The notes under the pieces: model-generated
Database searches by the model: none
Told to the model about the DNA's origin: nothing
Seen by the model: only the letters and a program-made list of their open reading frames with translations
Part shown: piece by piece, positions 1-8,040 of the stretch
Numbering within the stretch: position 1 is the stretch's first letter
How the letters are laid out: each line of letters begins with the position of its first letter
Assembly (NCBI GenBank): GCA_023421505.1
Contig: JAEZTJ010000020.1
Location: 22,305-86,304, forward strand
Direction: 5' to 3'
Length of the DNA: 64,000 nt
Source of the DNA: Bacillota bacterium
GTDB taxonomy: Bacteria > Bacillota > Clostridia > Lachnospirales > Lachnospiraceae
Translations under genes and position numbers: made by a program

Positions 1-2
1 TA

Positions 3-335
3 TGCGGTGAATTTGGTATAAGAATCTATTCGGAAAACAACACAAAGGAATTCGAATACTGCATTGGCTGCCGCACTGAATGTGCCAATGAGATTACGGA
101 AGGCTTTAAGAAGGTCTTAATTCCTGCCTATACCTGGGCTGTTTTTAAATGTATTGGTCCCATGCCTGATACAATTCAACAAATGTGGTGCCGTATATAT
201 ACGGAATGGCTGCCACAAGCCAAATACGAACTCATAAATACCTGTGATATCGAATGGTATACCAATGGGGATACCAAAGCTTTCGATTACTACAGTGAGA
301 TCTGGATACCTATTTCAGTTCCCCATCATAGGTAA
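3..335 (+). CDS. GyrI-like effector-binding domain protein, C-terminal part (5' end outside window)
   Basis: An open frame runs in from the left edge and stops with TAA at 333-335, giving about 110 residues. The peptide has features of the C-terminal half of a GyrI-like/AraC effector-binding domain: a W-x-V-F-K-C-x-G-P strand followed by an amphipathic helix with WCRIYTEWLP, and the closing strands EIWIPIS typical of this fold. These domains bind small hydrophobic ligands and often sit behind an AraC-type DNA-binding domain, so the missing part may be an HTH; this cannot be seen. The gene converges on aguB and the two reading frames overlap by 26 bp at their 3' ends, with no room for a terminator between them. 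The domain call is fairly secure; the full gene architecture is unknown. Confidence 0.7.
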   Translation, partial: CGEFGIRIYSENNTKEFEYCIGCRTECANEITEGFKKVLIPAYTWAVFKCIGPMPDTIQQMWCRIYTEWLPQAKYELINTCDIEWYTNGDTKAFDYYSEIWIPISVPHHR

Positions 336-1182
336 GAATTGCTTTATATAGTTCCGGTCTTCTATCTCTGAAAATTCCCCACTCGATTCTCTGTTCCATC
401 GTGGCATCCAGATCAAATTCAGCCACTAAAACAGCTTCCTCTGTCCGCCCGGCTTCCGCCACTTTTTCTCCGGTCGCATTCGTAATAAAGGAGGAGCCAT
501 AGAATTTAATCAAAGAGGTATCAATCCTTTCGCTTCCTATTCGGTTAGAAGCAACTACAGGAACTAGATTACAGGCAGAATGGCCAATCATGCAGCGCTG
601 CCAATGATCCTTTGAATCTACCTCCGGACTCTCCGGCTCTGATCCGATGGCTGTTGGGTAAAACAAAATTTCCGCCCCCATAAGCACCATACATCTGGCG
701 GCCTCCGGATACCACTGATCCCAGCATACACCTACTCCGATTTTACCATATTTGGTATACCATACCTTAAAGCCGGTATCGCCCGGATTAAAATAATATT
801 TCTCCTCATAGCCGGGCCCGTCCGGAATATGGCTTTTGCGGTAGACTCCAAGCACCTCGCCATCTGCATCAATTACAGCAAGTGAATTATATCTGGCATT
901 GTTCTTTTTCTCATAGAAGCTGATTGGAAGTACTACCCTTAATTCCTTTGCGATTTCTTTAAAGTGCCGGATTGCTTTATTTTGTTCCACTTCTGTAGCA
1001 TAACTATAATATTCCGGTTTTTCCTTTTGACAAAAATATAACGTTTCAAATAATTCCTGAATTAATATAATCTGTGCTCCTAAGGAAGCCGCCTGTCTGA
1101 CCAGCCGCTCGGCTTTCGTAATATTGTCTTCTATCTGATCTGTACAGCTCATCTGGGTTGCTGCAACCTTCACTAATCTCAT
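310..1182 (-). CDS. aguB: N-carbamoylputrescine amidase
   Basis: Cytoplasmic nitrilase-superfamily enzyme that hydrolyses N-carbamoylputrescine to putrescine, CO2 and ammonia, the second step of the agmatine route. The 290-residue product has the usual length. The catalytic triad is visible: Glu43 in IQELFE, Lys116 in YRKSHIPDG and Cys153 in GVCWDQWYPE; the last motif is characteristic of carbamoylputrescine amidases rather than general nitrilases. The ATG is preceded by GAGAGGAATGAGG. It lies 67 bp downstream of aguA and is probably cotranscribed; a 24-bp repeat (1200-1223) ending in a small hairpin fills that gap. Its end overlaps the convergent GyrI-like gene. Confidence 0.93.
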   Translation of the reverse strand: MRLVKVAATQMSCTDQIEDNITKAERLVRQAASLGAQIILIQELFETLYFCQKEKPEYYSYATEVEQNKAIRHFKEIAKELRVVLPISFYEKKNNARYNSLAVIDADGEVLGVYRKSHIPDGPGYEEKYYFNPGDTGFKVWYTKYGKIGVGVCWDQWYPEAARCMVLMGAEILFYPTAIGSEPESPEVDSKDHWQRCMIGHSACNLVPVVASNRIGSERIDTSLIKFYGSSFITNATGEKVAEAGRTEEAVLVAEFDLDATMEQRIEWGIFRDRRPELYKAILTYDGELK

Positions 1183-1199
1183 AATAACCTCATTCCTCT

Positions 1200-1223
1200 C
1201 TGCTTATTTGGCTCGCTTGCGAG
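1200..1223 (-). repeat. 24-bp leader repeat, copy 1
   Basis: The same 24 bases occur at 61271-61294. Read on the minus strand it is a small hairpin (CTCGC/GCGAG) followed by CCAAATAAGCAG, immediately ahead of the aguB ribosome-binding site. The second copy sits in the same position and orientation before another minus-strand gene. Confidence 0.75.
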
Positions 1224-1249
1224 ACAATGCGCATCCCAAGTTCCATTAT

Positions 1250-2278
1250 TTACCGTATTCCGGCAGGCATTTGCTGCGTAATACAATGTACATTTCCGCC
1301 TTCCTTGATGATAGACATTCCATTGATGGTAACTATTTTGCGGTCAGGAAAGATTTCACCTAGTACTTCTTTTGCCTTTCTATCTGTTTCTGCGGCATCT
1401 CCACCAAATATCGGTAGGATAATGCCTTGATTGACAAAGTAAAAATTAAGATAGCTTAAGGTAAGCCTTTCTCCCTGATAATATCTTACCGGTGGTTGAG
1501 GAATTTTAATAATCCGCGGCTTTCTTCCTTTTGCATCTGTCGAATTCTCAAGAATGCTTAGATTTTCTTTCGTGATTTCATAATTATCATCACCCGGGTC
1601 CTCACAGGTCTGTATAATAACTACACCGGGTTTCGCAAAGCAGGCTATATTATCCACATGTCCATCTGTTTCGTCTCCTGAAAGTCCTCTATTAAGCCAT
1701 ATAATCTTTGATACATTAAGAGCCTGTCTTACCTCATTTTCAATTTGCTCCTGTGTTAAATGGGGATTTCGGTTCTTATTTAACAGACATTCCTTTGTAG
1801 TAAGCAGAGTACCCTCTCCGTCTACATGTATGGAACCTCCTTCAAGTACGATCGGAACATCTTTGTATGGGATTTTAAAATGCTTTAAAAGCTTTGGCGC
1901 TACCTCATTATCGAGTATAAAATGAGGATACTTCTCTCCCCAGGCATTAAATTTCCAATTGATTGCTGATAGATGTCTTTCTTCATCTCTTATAAAGGTT
2001 GGCCCATTATCCCTGCACCAAGCATCATTATGAGGAATTTCAAGATATTCTATTCTATCACCGCAAAGCCCTTTCACTTCGGCAGCTGAGTCTTTATTCA
2101 CAAGCATCGTAACTGCTTCAAATTCAGATATTGCTTTTGCAATTTCGCTGTAGCCTTCACAAACCTCTTCATAATTATCCGGCCAAACTAAAGAGCTTTT
2201 CACCGGCCATTCCAGAAAGGTTCTCTCATGCTTTTCCCATTCCGCCGGCATGAAATAATTATTAATATTCTGCATCAT
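1250..2278 (-). CDS. aguA: Agmatine deiminase
   Basis: Peptidylarginine-deiminase-family enzyme converting agmatine to N-carbamoylputrescine and ammonia in the cytoplasm. The 342-residue length is slightly below the usual 350-370. The catalytic cysteine lies in the C-terminal GGNVHCITQQMPAG motif, and the guanidinium-binding region has NDAWCRDNGPTF and GDETDGHVDN, all diagnostic of agmatine deiminase. The start has two consecutive ATGs (2278 and 2275) behind GAGGATAG. The gene heads a short operon with aguB. A promoter fits at 2374-2402, and the leader contains an inverted repeat, TCAGTCTG/CAGACTGA. No arginine decarboxylase gene is in the window, so the agmatine source is not shown. Confidence 0.93.
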   Translation of the reverse strand: MMQNINNYFMPAEWEKHERTFLEWPVKSSLVWPDNYEEVCEGYSEIAKAISEFEAVTMLVNKDSAAEVKGLCGDRIEYLEIPHNDAWCRDNGPTFIRDEERHLSAINWKFNAWGEKYPHFILDNEVAPKLLKHFKIPYKDVPIVLEGGSIHVDGEGTLLTTKECLLNKNRNPHLTQEQIENEVRQALNVSKIIWLNRGLSGDETDGHVDNIACFAKPGVVIIQTCEDPGDDNYEITKENLSILENSTDAKGRKPRIIKIPQPPVRYYQGERLTLSYLNFYFVNQGIILPIFGGDAAETDRKAKEVLGEIFPDRKIVTINGMSIIKEGGNVHCITQQMPAGIR

Positions 2279-2373
2279 TCTATCCTCTTACTCCTCATTT
2301 TATCTTACATAAGGATCAGTCTGTCCTAGCTGTAGCTATCATCAGACTGAATTAGTCCTTTTCCTTCATTTCA

Positions 2374-2402
2374 ATTCTACTATAGGAAGGTTCCTGTATC
2401 AA
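2374..2402 (-). promoter_or_regulatory. Putative sigma-A promoter of aguA-aguB
   Basis: On the minus strand: TTGATA, 17 bp, TAGAAT, about 95 bp upstream of the aguA start. The transcript would begin with a leader holding an 8-bp inverted repeat (about 2310-2350) without a T-run after it. Assigned by eye from consensus match and spacing only. Confidence 0.5.
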
Positions 2403-2755
2403 GAAAAACATAATTGTGAATCTTTTTTGCTATGTCATTCTAGGTACGGTTACTGACAGAAAGAACGGTGATGGGATGCCCTTTTAAAATTCTAATCATG
2501 TAATACTATTATGCGCCTTTTTCATGTTAATAATTAGCTGTTAACGATCCTATTGGACACCAGACTTAGGTTATTTAAGTCCTCGTAAGGATTTGACAGG
2601 TAAAATTGATTGATGTAATTTATAATAAACAGCACACAAGAATGAATAGTAAAGAGCATCCTGTGACAAGCGGTACTTTTACATCTATGTTATTCTGTCC
2701 TTAGCCTAATCGTTTCATTATAAACAAAGCAAATTATCCATAAGGAGGGGTCACT
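2403..2755. other. Intergenic stretch without recognised gene
   Basis: Divergent spacer between the aguA promoter and the AraC-family gene. I see no coding frame, repeat or riboswitch. A TTGACA lies near 2596 and a TATAAT near 2621 on the plus strand, but they are about 22 bp apart, too far for a standard promoter. The only clear element is the strong ribosome-binding site AAGGAGGGG at the right end. Confidence 0.4.
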
Positions 2756-4105
2756 ATGTTCGCTTGGGAAGCAATCCAAAATTCAATTAATTATATTGAG
2801 AAACATCTGACTGAAGAGATCAATATCCAACAGCTCTCTCATGAAGCAGCCTTATCACCCTATTACTTCCAGCGACTGTTTCGCAGATTATTGAATAAAC
2901 CCGTTCATGACTATATCAGGCTACGAAGACTTGCTAAAGCTTCAGAGGGCTTAATTAGTAAAGAAAAACGCATCCTTGATATAGCACTTGATTATCAATT
3001 TTCAGATCATGCGAATTTTACCCGTGCCTTTAAGGAAGCCTATGGTATAACACCGGAAGAACACCGGAATAACCCCGTTATTCTTAATCACTATGTCAAG
3101 CCTGACTTGTCATTAAGCTATATGGATACTAAGGAAGAAACCACTTATATTGCGGACGGAATCATAATTGAAGTCTCTCGCAGAGCTTTAGGGGAGGCAC
3201 GAAGCTTTATGGGAATGGAAGGAGAAATACCCTTTGAAGAATTATCTATTGGGAAGAATACCGGTATTGCCACAGCCGGAATTTTATGGGAGGAGTTTCA
3301 TCGACAAAAACCAAAGATCCCGAAGCTGTTGCCTCTGGGAAATGAAATAGGAGTTATAACTTCAAAGGAGTCAAGACTTGGCTGTTGTACGTATTTTGTA
3401 GGTGCAGAAATTCAGGAGTCAGTAAGAACCAGAAAATATGCTACCTTCCAACTGCCAATCGGTGAGTATATCGTCTGCCGTTTTGAAGCGGAAAGCTTTT
3501 CCGAATTAATCAGCTCAGCCATATATAAAGCTATCACCTTCATGAAGCACTTTATGAAGCAGCAAAAGCTGGCCAGTAAAAGCTTTACTGTAGAAATGTA
3601 TTATCCCTATAGCCCTGATTCTTGCATTATGGAATTATGGCTACCGCTTAATTCCTCACAAAGAAGAACAAATACAACCATTCTATGGGATAAGCTGAGT
3701 CAATCACAAAAGCCGGATATGGAACTAATTGGTTCTTATGTAAACAATCCACTATGGGACAATTTATGCAGTCATATTCAAGCGGAGTATCAATGTAAAC
3801 CTGTACTTGAATACAGCAAATGCTCGATGCAGCAGGGCTGGAACGTTAAATACAAAAAGGCAGGCCGTTCCCTTTGTACACTGTATCCTTTGGAAGGCTA
3901 TTATATCGCACTCGTAGTGATTGGGGAAAAGGAGCGTAACGAAGTGGAATTCATGCTGCCGTCCTGCACGCAGTATCTACAGCAGCTCTATGAAGAAACT
4001 AAAATTGGAATGGGTCAGAAATGGCTTATGATTCAGGTAAGAAATGAAGCCGTATTAGAGGATGTGAAACATTGTATCGCCATCCGAAGAGGAATTAGAA
4101 AATAA
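2756..4105 (+). CDS. AraC-family regulator with GyrI-like and DUF3788 domains
   Basis: Transcription factor of 449 residues with three parts. Residues 1-110 are a tandem-HTH AraC DNA-binding domain (ISKEKRILDIALDYQFSDHANFTRAFKEAY split over both helices, with FKEAYGITPEEHR at its end). Residues of about 130-290 are a GyrI-like ligand-binding domain. Residues of about 310-449 resemble DUF3788 (SYVNNPLWDNLC; GWNVKYKKAGRSLCTLYP; a closing edVkhCIAIRRG strand). DUF3788 also occurs alone; its joining to an AraC-GyrI protein suggests a second sensor module, but its ligand is unknown. The ATG follows AAGGAGGGGTCACT. It is 16 bp ahead of a stand-alone GyrI-like protein, so the two are likely one transcript. 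Target genes are not evident; the divergent aguAB pair is one possibility. Confidence 0.85.
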   Translation: MFAWEAIQNSINYIEKHLTEEINIQQLSHEAALSPYYFQRLFRRLLNKPVHDYIRLRRLAKASEGLISKEKRILDIALDYQFSDHANFTRAFKEAYGITPEEHRNNPVILNHYVKPDLSLSYMDTKEETTYIADGIIIEVSRRALGEARSFMGMEGEIPFEELSIGKNTGIATAGILWEEFHRQKPKIPKLLPLGNEIGVITSKESRLGCCTYFVGAEIQESVRTRKYATFQLPIGEYIVCRFEAESFSELISSAIYKAITFMKHFMKQQKLASKSFTVEMYYPYSPDSCIMELWLPLNSSQRRTNTTILWDKLSQSQKPDMELIGSYVNNPLWDNLCSHIQAEYQCKPVLEYSKCSMQQGWNVKYKKAGRSLCTLYPLEGYYIALVVIGEKERNEVEFMLPSCTQYLQQLYEETKIGMGQKWLMIQVRNEAVLEDVKHCIAIRRGIRK

Positions 4106-4121
4106 AATCTGGAGGTACTAT

Positions 4122-4583
4122 ATGCCTATTATATCTAAAATAGAATTATTTGAACAACCGAATAAGCACACCTTATCTGTTAGGACCACAATACCTTTTC
4201 ATCGTTTTCCGGCTACTGCACAAGAAGTATATTGCAGTATTCTGGAGCATCTAGGACAAAGGAACAATTATCCCGCAGGAGAGCCCTTTGTTTGCTATCA
4301 TAATACTGATCTTGAGAACCTTGATGTTGAGATGTGTTTTCCTGTATCCGAATTAGTGTCTGGAAATGATAATATCCACTCCAATCTCATACCAGCTCAA
4401 AAAACAGTATCAGGCCTTTTTCTGGGAGCTTATGAGCAAACTGATTTATTACTGTTTGAAATGTTTAATTGGATTACTGAACATGGTTATAAGCAACAGG
4501 GAAAGATATATCATTACTATTTGAATAACGTAGACCGTGATCCAAATGAACTGCTTACTCGTATAGTCATTCCAATCGCCTAG
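4122..4583 (+). CDS. Stand-alone GyrI-like effector-binding protein
   Basis: A 153-residue protein consisting of a single GyrI-like (AraC effector-binding) fold: strands with TLSVRTTIPF at the start, a helix around residues 30-45, VEMCFPVSELV in the middle, and the motif GLFLGAYEQTDLLLFEMFNWI with the terminal strand RIVIPIA. No DNA-binding domain is present. Such proteins may sequester or hydrolyse small molecules, or act as sensors with a partner. It has a clear ribosome site (GGAGG) and follows the AraC fusion gene closely. It is the third GyrI-like domain within 4.6 kb. The fold call is good; the function is not known. Confidence 0.75.
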   Translation: MPIISKIELFEQPNKHTLSVRTTIPFHRFPATAQEVYCSILEHLGQRNNYPAGEPFVCYHNTDLENLDVEMCFPVSELVSGNDNIHSNLIPAQKTVSGLFLGAYEQTDLLLFEMFNWITEHGYKQQGKIYHYYLNNVDRDPNELLTRIVIPIA

Positions 4584-4879
4584 ATTATGAAACGTATATG
4601 TAGAATATATTGAATGCAGATATGTTCTATCAACACTTACCACTTGTACTGCATGGTATATAGAAGTAATTCTAACTACTGCAATATACTTAATATACCC
4701 GGCTGATACAATTCTTATTTGCTTCAGGAAAGCCTTCGTATTCCGCTGGGTGTCTTATAACTCTACATATTGAATCTTTCGTTTTTATTCTGTTATAAGC
4801 ATAGAGGTAATATACTGCAACATTATCTACATATCAACCACATTCATAAACAATTATTTCGTTCTGCTTAGCTATATGC
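4584..4879. other. Convergent intergenic region, nothing firm
   Basis: Spacer of 296 bp between two convergent genes. It contains a CTTATAAC (about 4752) and GTTATAAG (about 4793) pair separated by a T-rich loop that could weakly terminate either transcript. I see no gene and no member of the dispersed repeat families. Confidence 0.35.
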
Positions 4880-5572
4880 TTATCTCTGATCTATGATTCC
4901 AGGTAGTTCTCTTAGGTTATTGATTTCATAATCCACTCTGGCATCCGTATGATTGATAAGTCTGCCGGGATTATACCAACAGGTCGTAATACCTGCATTG
5001 TTGCCTCCCTTTATATCCGAGGAAAGGGAATCGCCGATTATCATTGTTCTTGAGCGGTCAAAGTCTTCCATCCGTTCAAAGCAATAATCAAAGTATTCCT
5101 TCCTTGGCTTCTGATAGCCTGTTTCCTCAGAGACAAAGATCTTCATCATATACTCATCGATGCCTGAGTCCTTAAATCTTCTTAATTGAGTGTGCGTTAC
5201 CCCATTCGTAACAATATATAAATCATAGCGTTTATAAAGTTCCTTGATGACCTCCGGTGCTCCTTCAATAAAGAAATGCTGCATTCCAAGCAGCTCCTGA
5301 TACACATCCTCAAATACTACGCCGTCATCCTCAATGCCGATTTCTTTAAAAAGAAGACCAAACCTTGTATATATTACGGTATTTCTATCTACTAAGCCCT
5401 GTTCAAACTTCTTCCATAGATCTTTATTAATCCTTTCATAGGTCTTATAAATCTCCTCATTTAAAGGATAACCATACTTTTTAAAGGCTAATTGTAAGGC
5501 ATTCCCCTCACAGGCCGAAAAATCAAACAACGTATCATCCGCATCAAATAGTAATATCTTAAAATGACCCAC
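4880..5572 (-). CDS. HAD-family nucleotidase, YjjG type
   Basis: Cytoplasmic haloacid-dehalogenase-superfamily phosphatase of 230 residues, most like YjjG, the non-canonical pyrimidine nucleotidase. Motif I is LLFDADDTLFDF (nucleophile Asp10, general acid Asp12), followed by a helical cap, motif II IVTNG, motif III lysine in YQKPRKEYF, and motif IV IIGDSLSSDIKGG. The start codon is GTG (5570-5572) with a well-spaced GGAGG upstream. A full palindromic MITE-like element separates it from hypE, so it probably has its own transcription or depends on readthrough from the hyp operon. The exact substrate cannot be told from sequence. Confidence 0.85.
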   Translation of the reverse strand: MGHFKILLFDADDTLFDFSACEGNALQLAFKKYGYPLNEEIYKTYERINKDLWKKFEQGLVDRNTVIYTRFGLLFKEIGIEDDGVVFEDVYQELLGMQHFFIEGAPEVIKELYKRYDLYIVTNGVTHTQLRRFKDSGIDEYMMKIFVSEETGYQKPRKEYFDYCFERMEDFDRSRTMIIGDSLSSDIKGGNNAGITTCWYNPGRLINHTDARVDYEINNLRELPGIIDQR

Positions 5573-5599
5573 GCTATAGTCCTCCTTTGTAAAATATAT

Positions 5600-5752
5600 T
5601 TAGATAATTGCAAAACTATACAGTTTTATTAATTGTATACACAGCATATACTATTCCTTCGCTTCAACGCTCCTATGAGCTTAACTTCCGCTCCGGAATA
5701 GTATATGCTGTGTATACAATACTTACAATTACTGAGTTTCACAATTGTCTAA
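5600..5752 (+). repeat. Palindromic MITE-like element, copy a (full length)
   Basis: A 153-bp element bounded by terminal inverted repeats resembling TTAGATAATTGCAAAACT. Inside is a perfect 26-bp inverted repeat (5632-5657 with 5695-5720) containing GTATACACAGCATATAC, around a 37-base centre with its own GAGC/GCTC pair. Two further full copies are at 43266-43418 and 63629-63785. It could fold into one long hairpin in RNA and may end the hyp transcript. A 76-codon frame across it is an artefact of the palindrome. Confidence 0.85.
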
Positions 5753-5761
5753 AAATATATT

Positions 5762-6739
5762 TTAACATATTCTCGGCAGTCCTTCTCCATACAGAACATC
5801 GATTATTCTGTTACCCTGAAGTCTTGTCCTCATACTAACGCCTTTTCCCTTTGTTACTTCACCTATTATTTTCGCATTTTTACCGTATTTGTCGCTTTGT
5901 ACCACTTTTAACGCCTTCTCAGCCTGATGCCTTGGAATAACAGCTATCATCTTGCCCTCATTTGCCATGTAAAGAGGGTCCAGCCCCAGAATATCACAAA
6001 AGCCTCTGACCTCACTGCTGACAGGAATAGCCTCCTCCCAAATCTCGATTGCACAGGAGGATTGCTCTGCCGCCTCATTAAGAACAGTTGCAAGACCCCC
6101 TCTAGTAACATCACGCATACAACGAATAGTTATATTTTCCTTTATTAAGCTTGCTGTAATTCCATTTAAAGGTGCACAGTCACTGGAGATGGTATTATCA
6201 ATTCCCATTCTGTGGGAAAGGATAGCGCTATGATGCTCTCCTAAATTGCCGGAAAGGATAACCACATCCCCTGCTCTGCAATTTGATATACTGACACCGC
6301 TTTTTACTATCTCACCAATACCGGAGGTATTAATATAGATACCGCCGTTTCCTTCAATCACCTTCGTATCACCCGCAACAATCTTAATCTTCGCCTCTTT
6401 TGCAGCAGCTGCCATCGATTTCACTATTCTCTCAAGGGTTTCTAGCTCTGTACCTTCTTCTATTATAAAGCCTGCTGTTAGATACTTTGGAACAGCTCCC
6501 ATCATACTTAAGTCATTTACAGTACCACATACTGCCAGCTTTCCGATATCACCGCCATGAAAAAACAACGGTGTGACCACAAAGGAATCTGTGGTGTATG
6601 CTATTTTTCCGGAAACAGTCAGAACCGCAGCATCCTCAAGCTTATTTAAAGTCTTATTATTAAAATGCTTTATAAAAATCTCTTGAATTAAATTACCAGT
6701 CTGTTTTCCGCCGCTGCCGTAGGACATATCCACCTTCAT
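5762..6739 (-). CDS. hypE: Hydrogenase maturation protein HypE
   Basis: ATP-dependent dehydratase that turns the carbamoyl group on its own C-terminal cysteine into a thiocyanate, the cyanide donor for the [NiFe] centre. The 325 residues match the PurM-like family: early YGSGGKQTGNLI, GDTKVIEGNGGIYINTSGIG in mid-protein (split here as two neighbouring motifs), CMRDVTRGGLATVLNE, and the diagnostic C-terminus PRIC with the reactive cysteine last. The ATG overlaps the spacing to hypD by 6 bp. It is the final gene of the ech-hyp unit, followed directly by the palindromic element. Confidence 0.95.
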   Translation of the reverse strand: MKVDMSYGSGGKQTGNLIQEIFIKHFNNKTLNKLEDAAVLTVSGKIAYTTDSFVVTPLFFHGGDIGKLAVCGTVNDLSMMGAVPKYLTAGFIIEEGTELETLERIVKSMAAAAKEAKIKIVAGDTKVIEGNGGIYINTSGIGEIVKSGVSISNCRAGDVVILSGNLGEHHSAILSHRMGIDNTISSDCAPLNGITASLIKENITIRCMRDVTRGGLATVLNEAAEQSSCAIEIWEEAIPVSSEVRGFCDILGLDPLYMANEGKMIAVIPRHQAEKALKVVQSDKYGKNAKIIGEVTKGKGVSMRTRLQGNRIIDVLYGEGLPRIC

Positions 6740-6745
6740 TGTATC

Positions 6746-7798
6746 TCATTCCTTTCCATAATTCCTATACCAGATACCGCAGGCACCCTCTGCAGATACC
6801 ATGCAGGGGCCTATTGCACTAAGCGGTGTACAATTTTTATAGAACAAAGGGCACTCGCTTGGATTAATCCGTCCCAATATAACATCAGTACATCTACAGC
6901 CCTTAGGGGCATTTTCTTCTATGAAATCTAAATTTTCGTAAGCTTCATACTCCCGATATTCCTTACGTAATTTAAGCCCCGAATTCCCGATCAGTCCAAT
7001 CCCTCTCCAAACATCATCAGAAGCCTCAAAGTACTGATGAATTATGTCGGCAGCCTTCGTATTACCTTCTTCTGAAACAGCATTGGCATACAAATTCTTT
7101 ACCTGGAAGCGATTGCTGCTAATCTGGGTAATAATCTCATAAACCGCTGCTATAATATGTTCCCCTTCAAAGCCCGCTATCACAAAGGGCTTTTTATACT
7201 GCTCACAAATCTTTTTAAATAGATTACTGCCGGTAATTACACTGACATGTCCAGGACATAGAAAGGCATCAATCCCTTTCTCATTTTCGCAGATATAGGA
7301 AAGAGCCGGTAGAATGGTTTTGATAGAGGTCATCAGCTTAAGATTATTAATCTTTTGCTTTATAACCTCCTCCAGTAATAGTGCATAGATAGGGGCTGTC
7401 GTCTCAAAGCCGACCGCTGCAAAGATATACTGAATATCACTATTACTTTTTGCTTCTTCAATCGCCATAAGAGGGGAATAAAGAATTTTCACCTTACCTC
7501 CCATCGCTTTCGCTTCCGTTAACGATAAGCTGGTTCCTTTGACCTTCATCATATCACCAAAGGTAAGTACACAATGCTTTTCCTTCAGAGAATGCTCTAC
7601 CAGCTGATCGATATAGGCCGGAGAGGTAACACAGACCGGACAGCCCGGACCGGAAATAAGCTGTATCTTTGGTGAAAGTAAGCTTCTGATTCCGTTCTTA
7701 AAGATACTCGAGGTATGTGTTCCGCACACCTCCATAATCTTAATCTCTTTTCCGTTGTAGTTTTTTAGCTCATTCTTCACGAGATCCAGCGTATTCAT
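6746..7798 (-). CDS. hypD: Hydrogenase maturation protein HypD
   Basis: Iron-sulfur scaffold on which, with HypC, the Fe(CN)2CO unit is assembled. The 350 residues carry the family motifs CGTHT (Cys25), SGPGCPVCVTSP, AVGFETTAP and GFEG, and a cysteine-rich C-terminal part with KGCRC, SECPLFYKNC and GPCMVSAEGAC supplying the [4Fe-4S] ligands. Its start overlaps the end of hypC by 29 bp; the ribosome site AGGAGG lies inside hypC six bases before the ATG, implying coupled translation of the two partners. Confidence 0.95.
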   Translation of the reverse strand: MNTLDLVKNELKNYNGKEIKIMEVCGTHTSSIFKNGIRSLLSPKIQLISGPGCPVCVTSPAYIDQLVEHSLKEKHCVLTFGDMMKVKGTSLSLTEAKAMGGKVKILYSPLMAIEEAKSNSDIQYIFAAVGFETTAPIYALLLEEVIKQKINNLKLMTSIKTILPALSYICENEKGIDAFLCPGHVSVITGSNLFKKICEQYKKPFVIAGFEGEHIIAAVYEIITQISSNRFQVKNLYANAVSEEGNTKAADIIHQYFEASDDVWRGIGLIGNSGLKLRKEYREYEAYENLDFIEENAPKGCRCTDVILGRINPSECPLFYKNCTPLSAIGPCMVSAEGACGIWYRNYGKE

Positions 7799-8012
7799 TC
7801 ATTTCCTCCTGAAGCTCCGAAAAAATAGAAAGTATCTCTTCGGCTGCATCCTTTTTTAATACCTCAATTACGCATCCGGCATGAATTAGAACATAATCTC
7901 CAATTTTTACAGAGACCAGCTTTATATTCGCCTGCGTAAGATTATTCATAATATTCACTTTGGCATAGTCTCCATTTATTTCAACTACCTTACCGGGTAC
8001 TGCAACACACAT
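7770..8012 (-). CDS. hypC: Hydrogenase maturation chaperone HypC
   Basis: Small chaperone (80 residues with this start) that forms the HypCD scaffold complex and delivers the iron unit to the hydrogenase large subunit. In this family the cysteine after the initiator Met is essential and conserved in MCVAVPGKVVEI. An ATG six bases earlier (8018) would add Met-Asp and put the cysteine at position 4, so I chose 8012; the ribosome site GGGCAGG suits either. The C-terminal helix SIFSELQEEMNEY is coded across the hypD start. Confidence 0.92.
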   Translation of the reverse strand: MCVAVPGKVVEINGDYAKVNIMNNLTQANIKLVSVKIGDYVLIHAGCVIEVLKKDAAEEILSIFSELQEEMNEYAGSREE

Positions 8013-8040
8013 GTCCATCCTGCCCTTCTTATTAGGAATG

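Noticed and set aside
5608..5838. Short plus-strand frame across the palindromic element
   Set aside because: It lies in the MITE-like repeat and hypE antisense; no ribosome site and no similarity to proteins.
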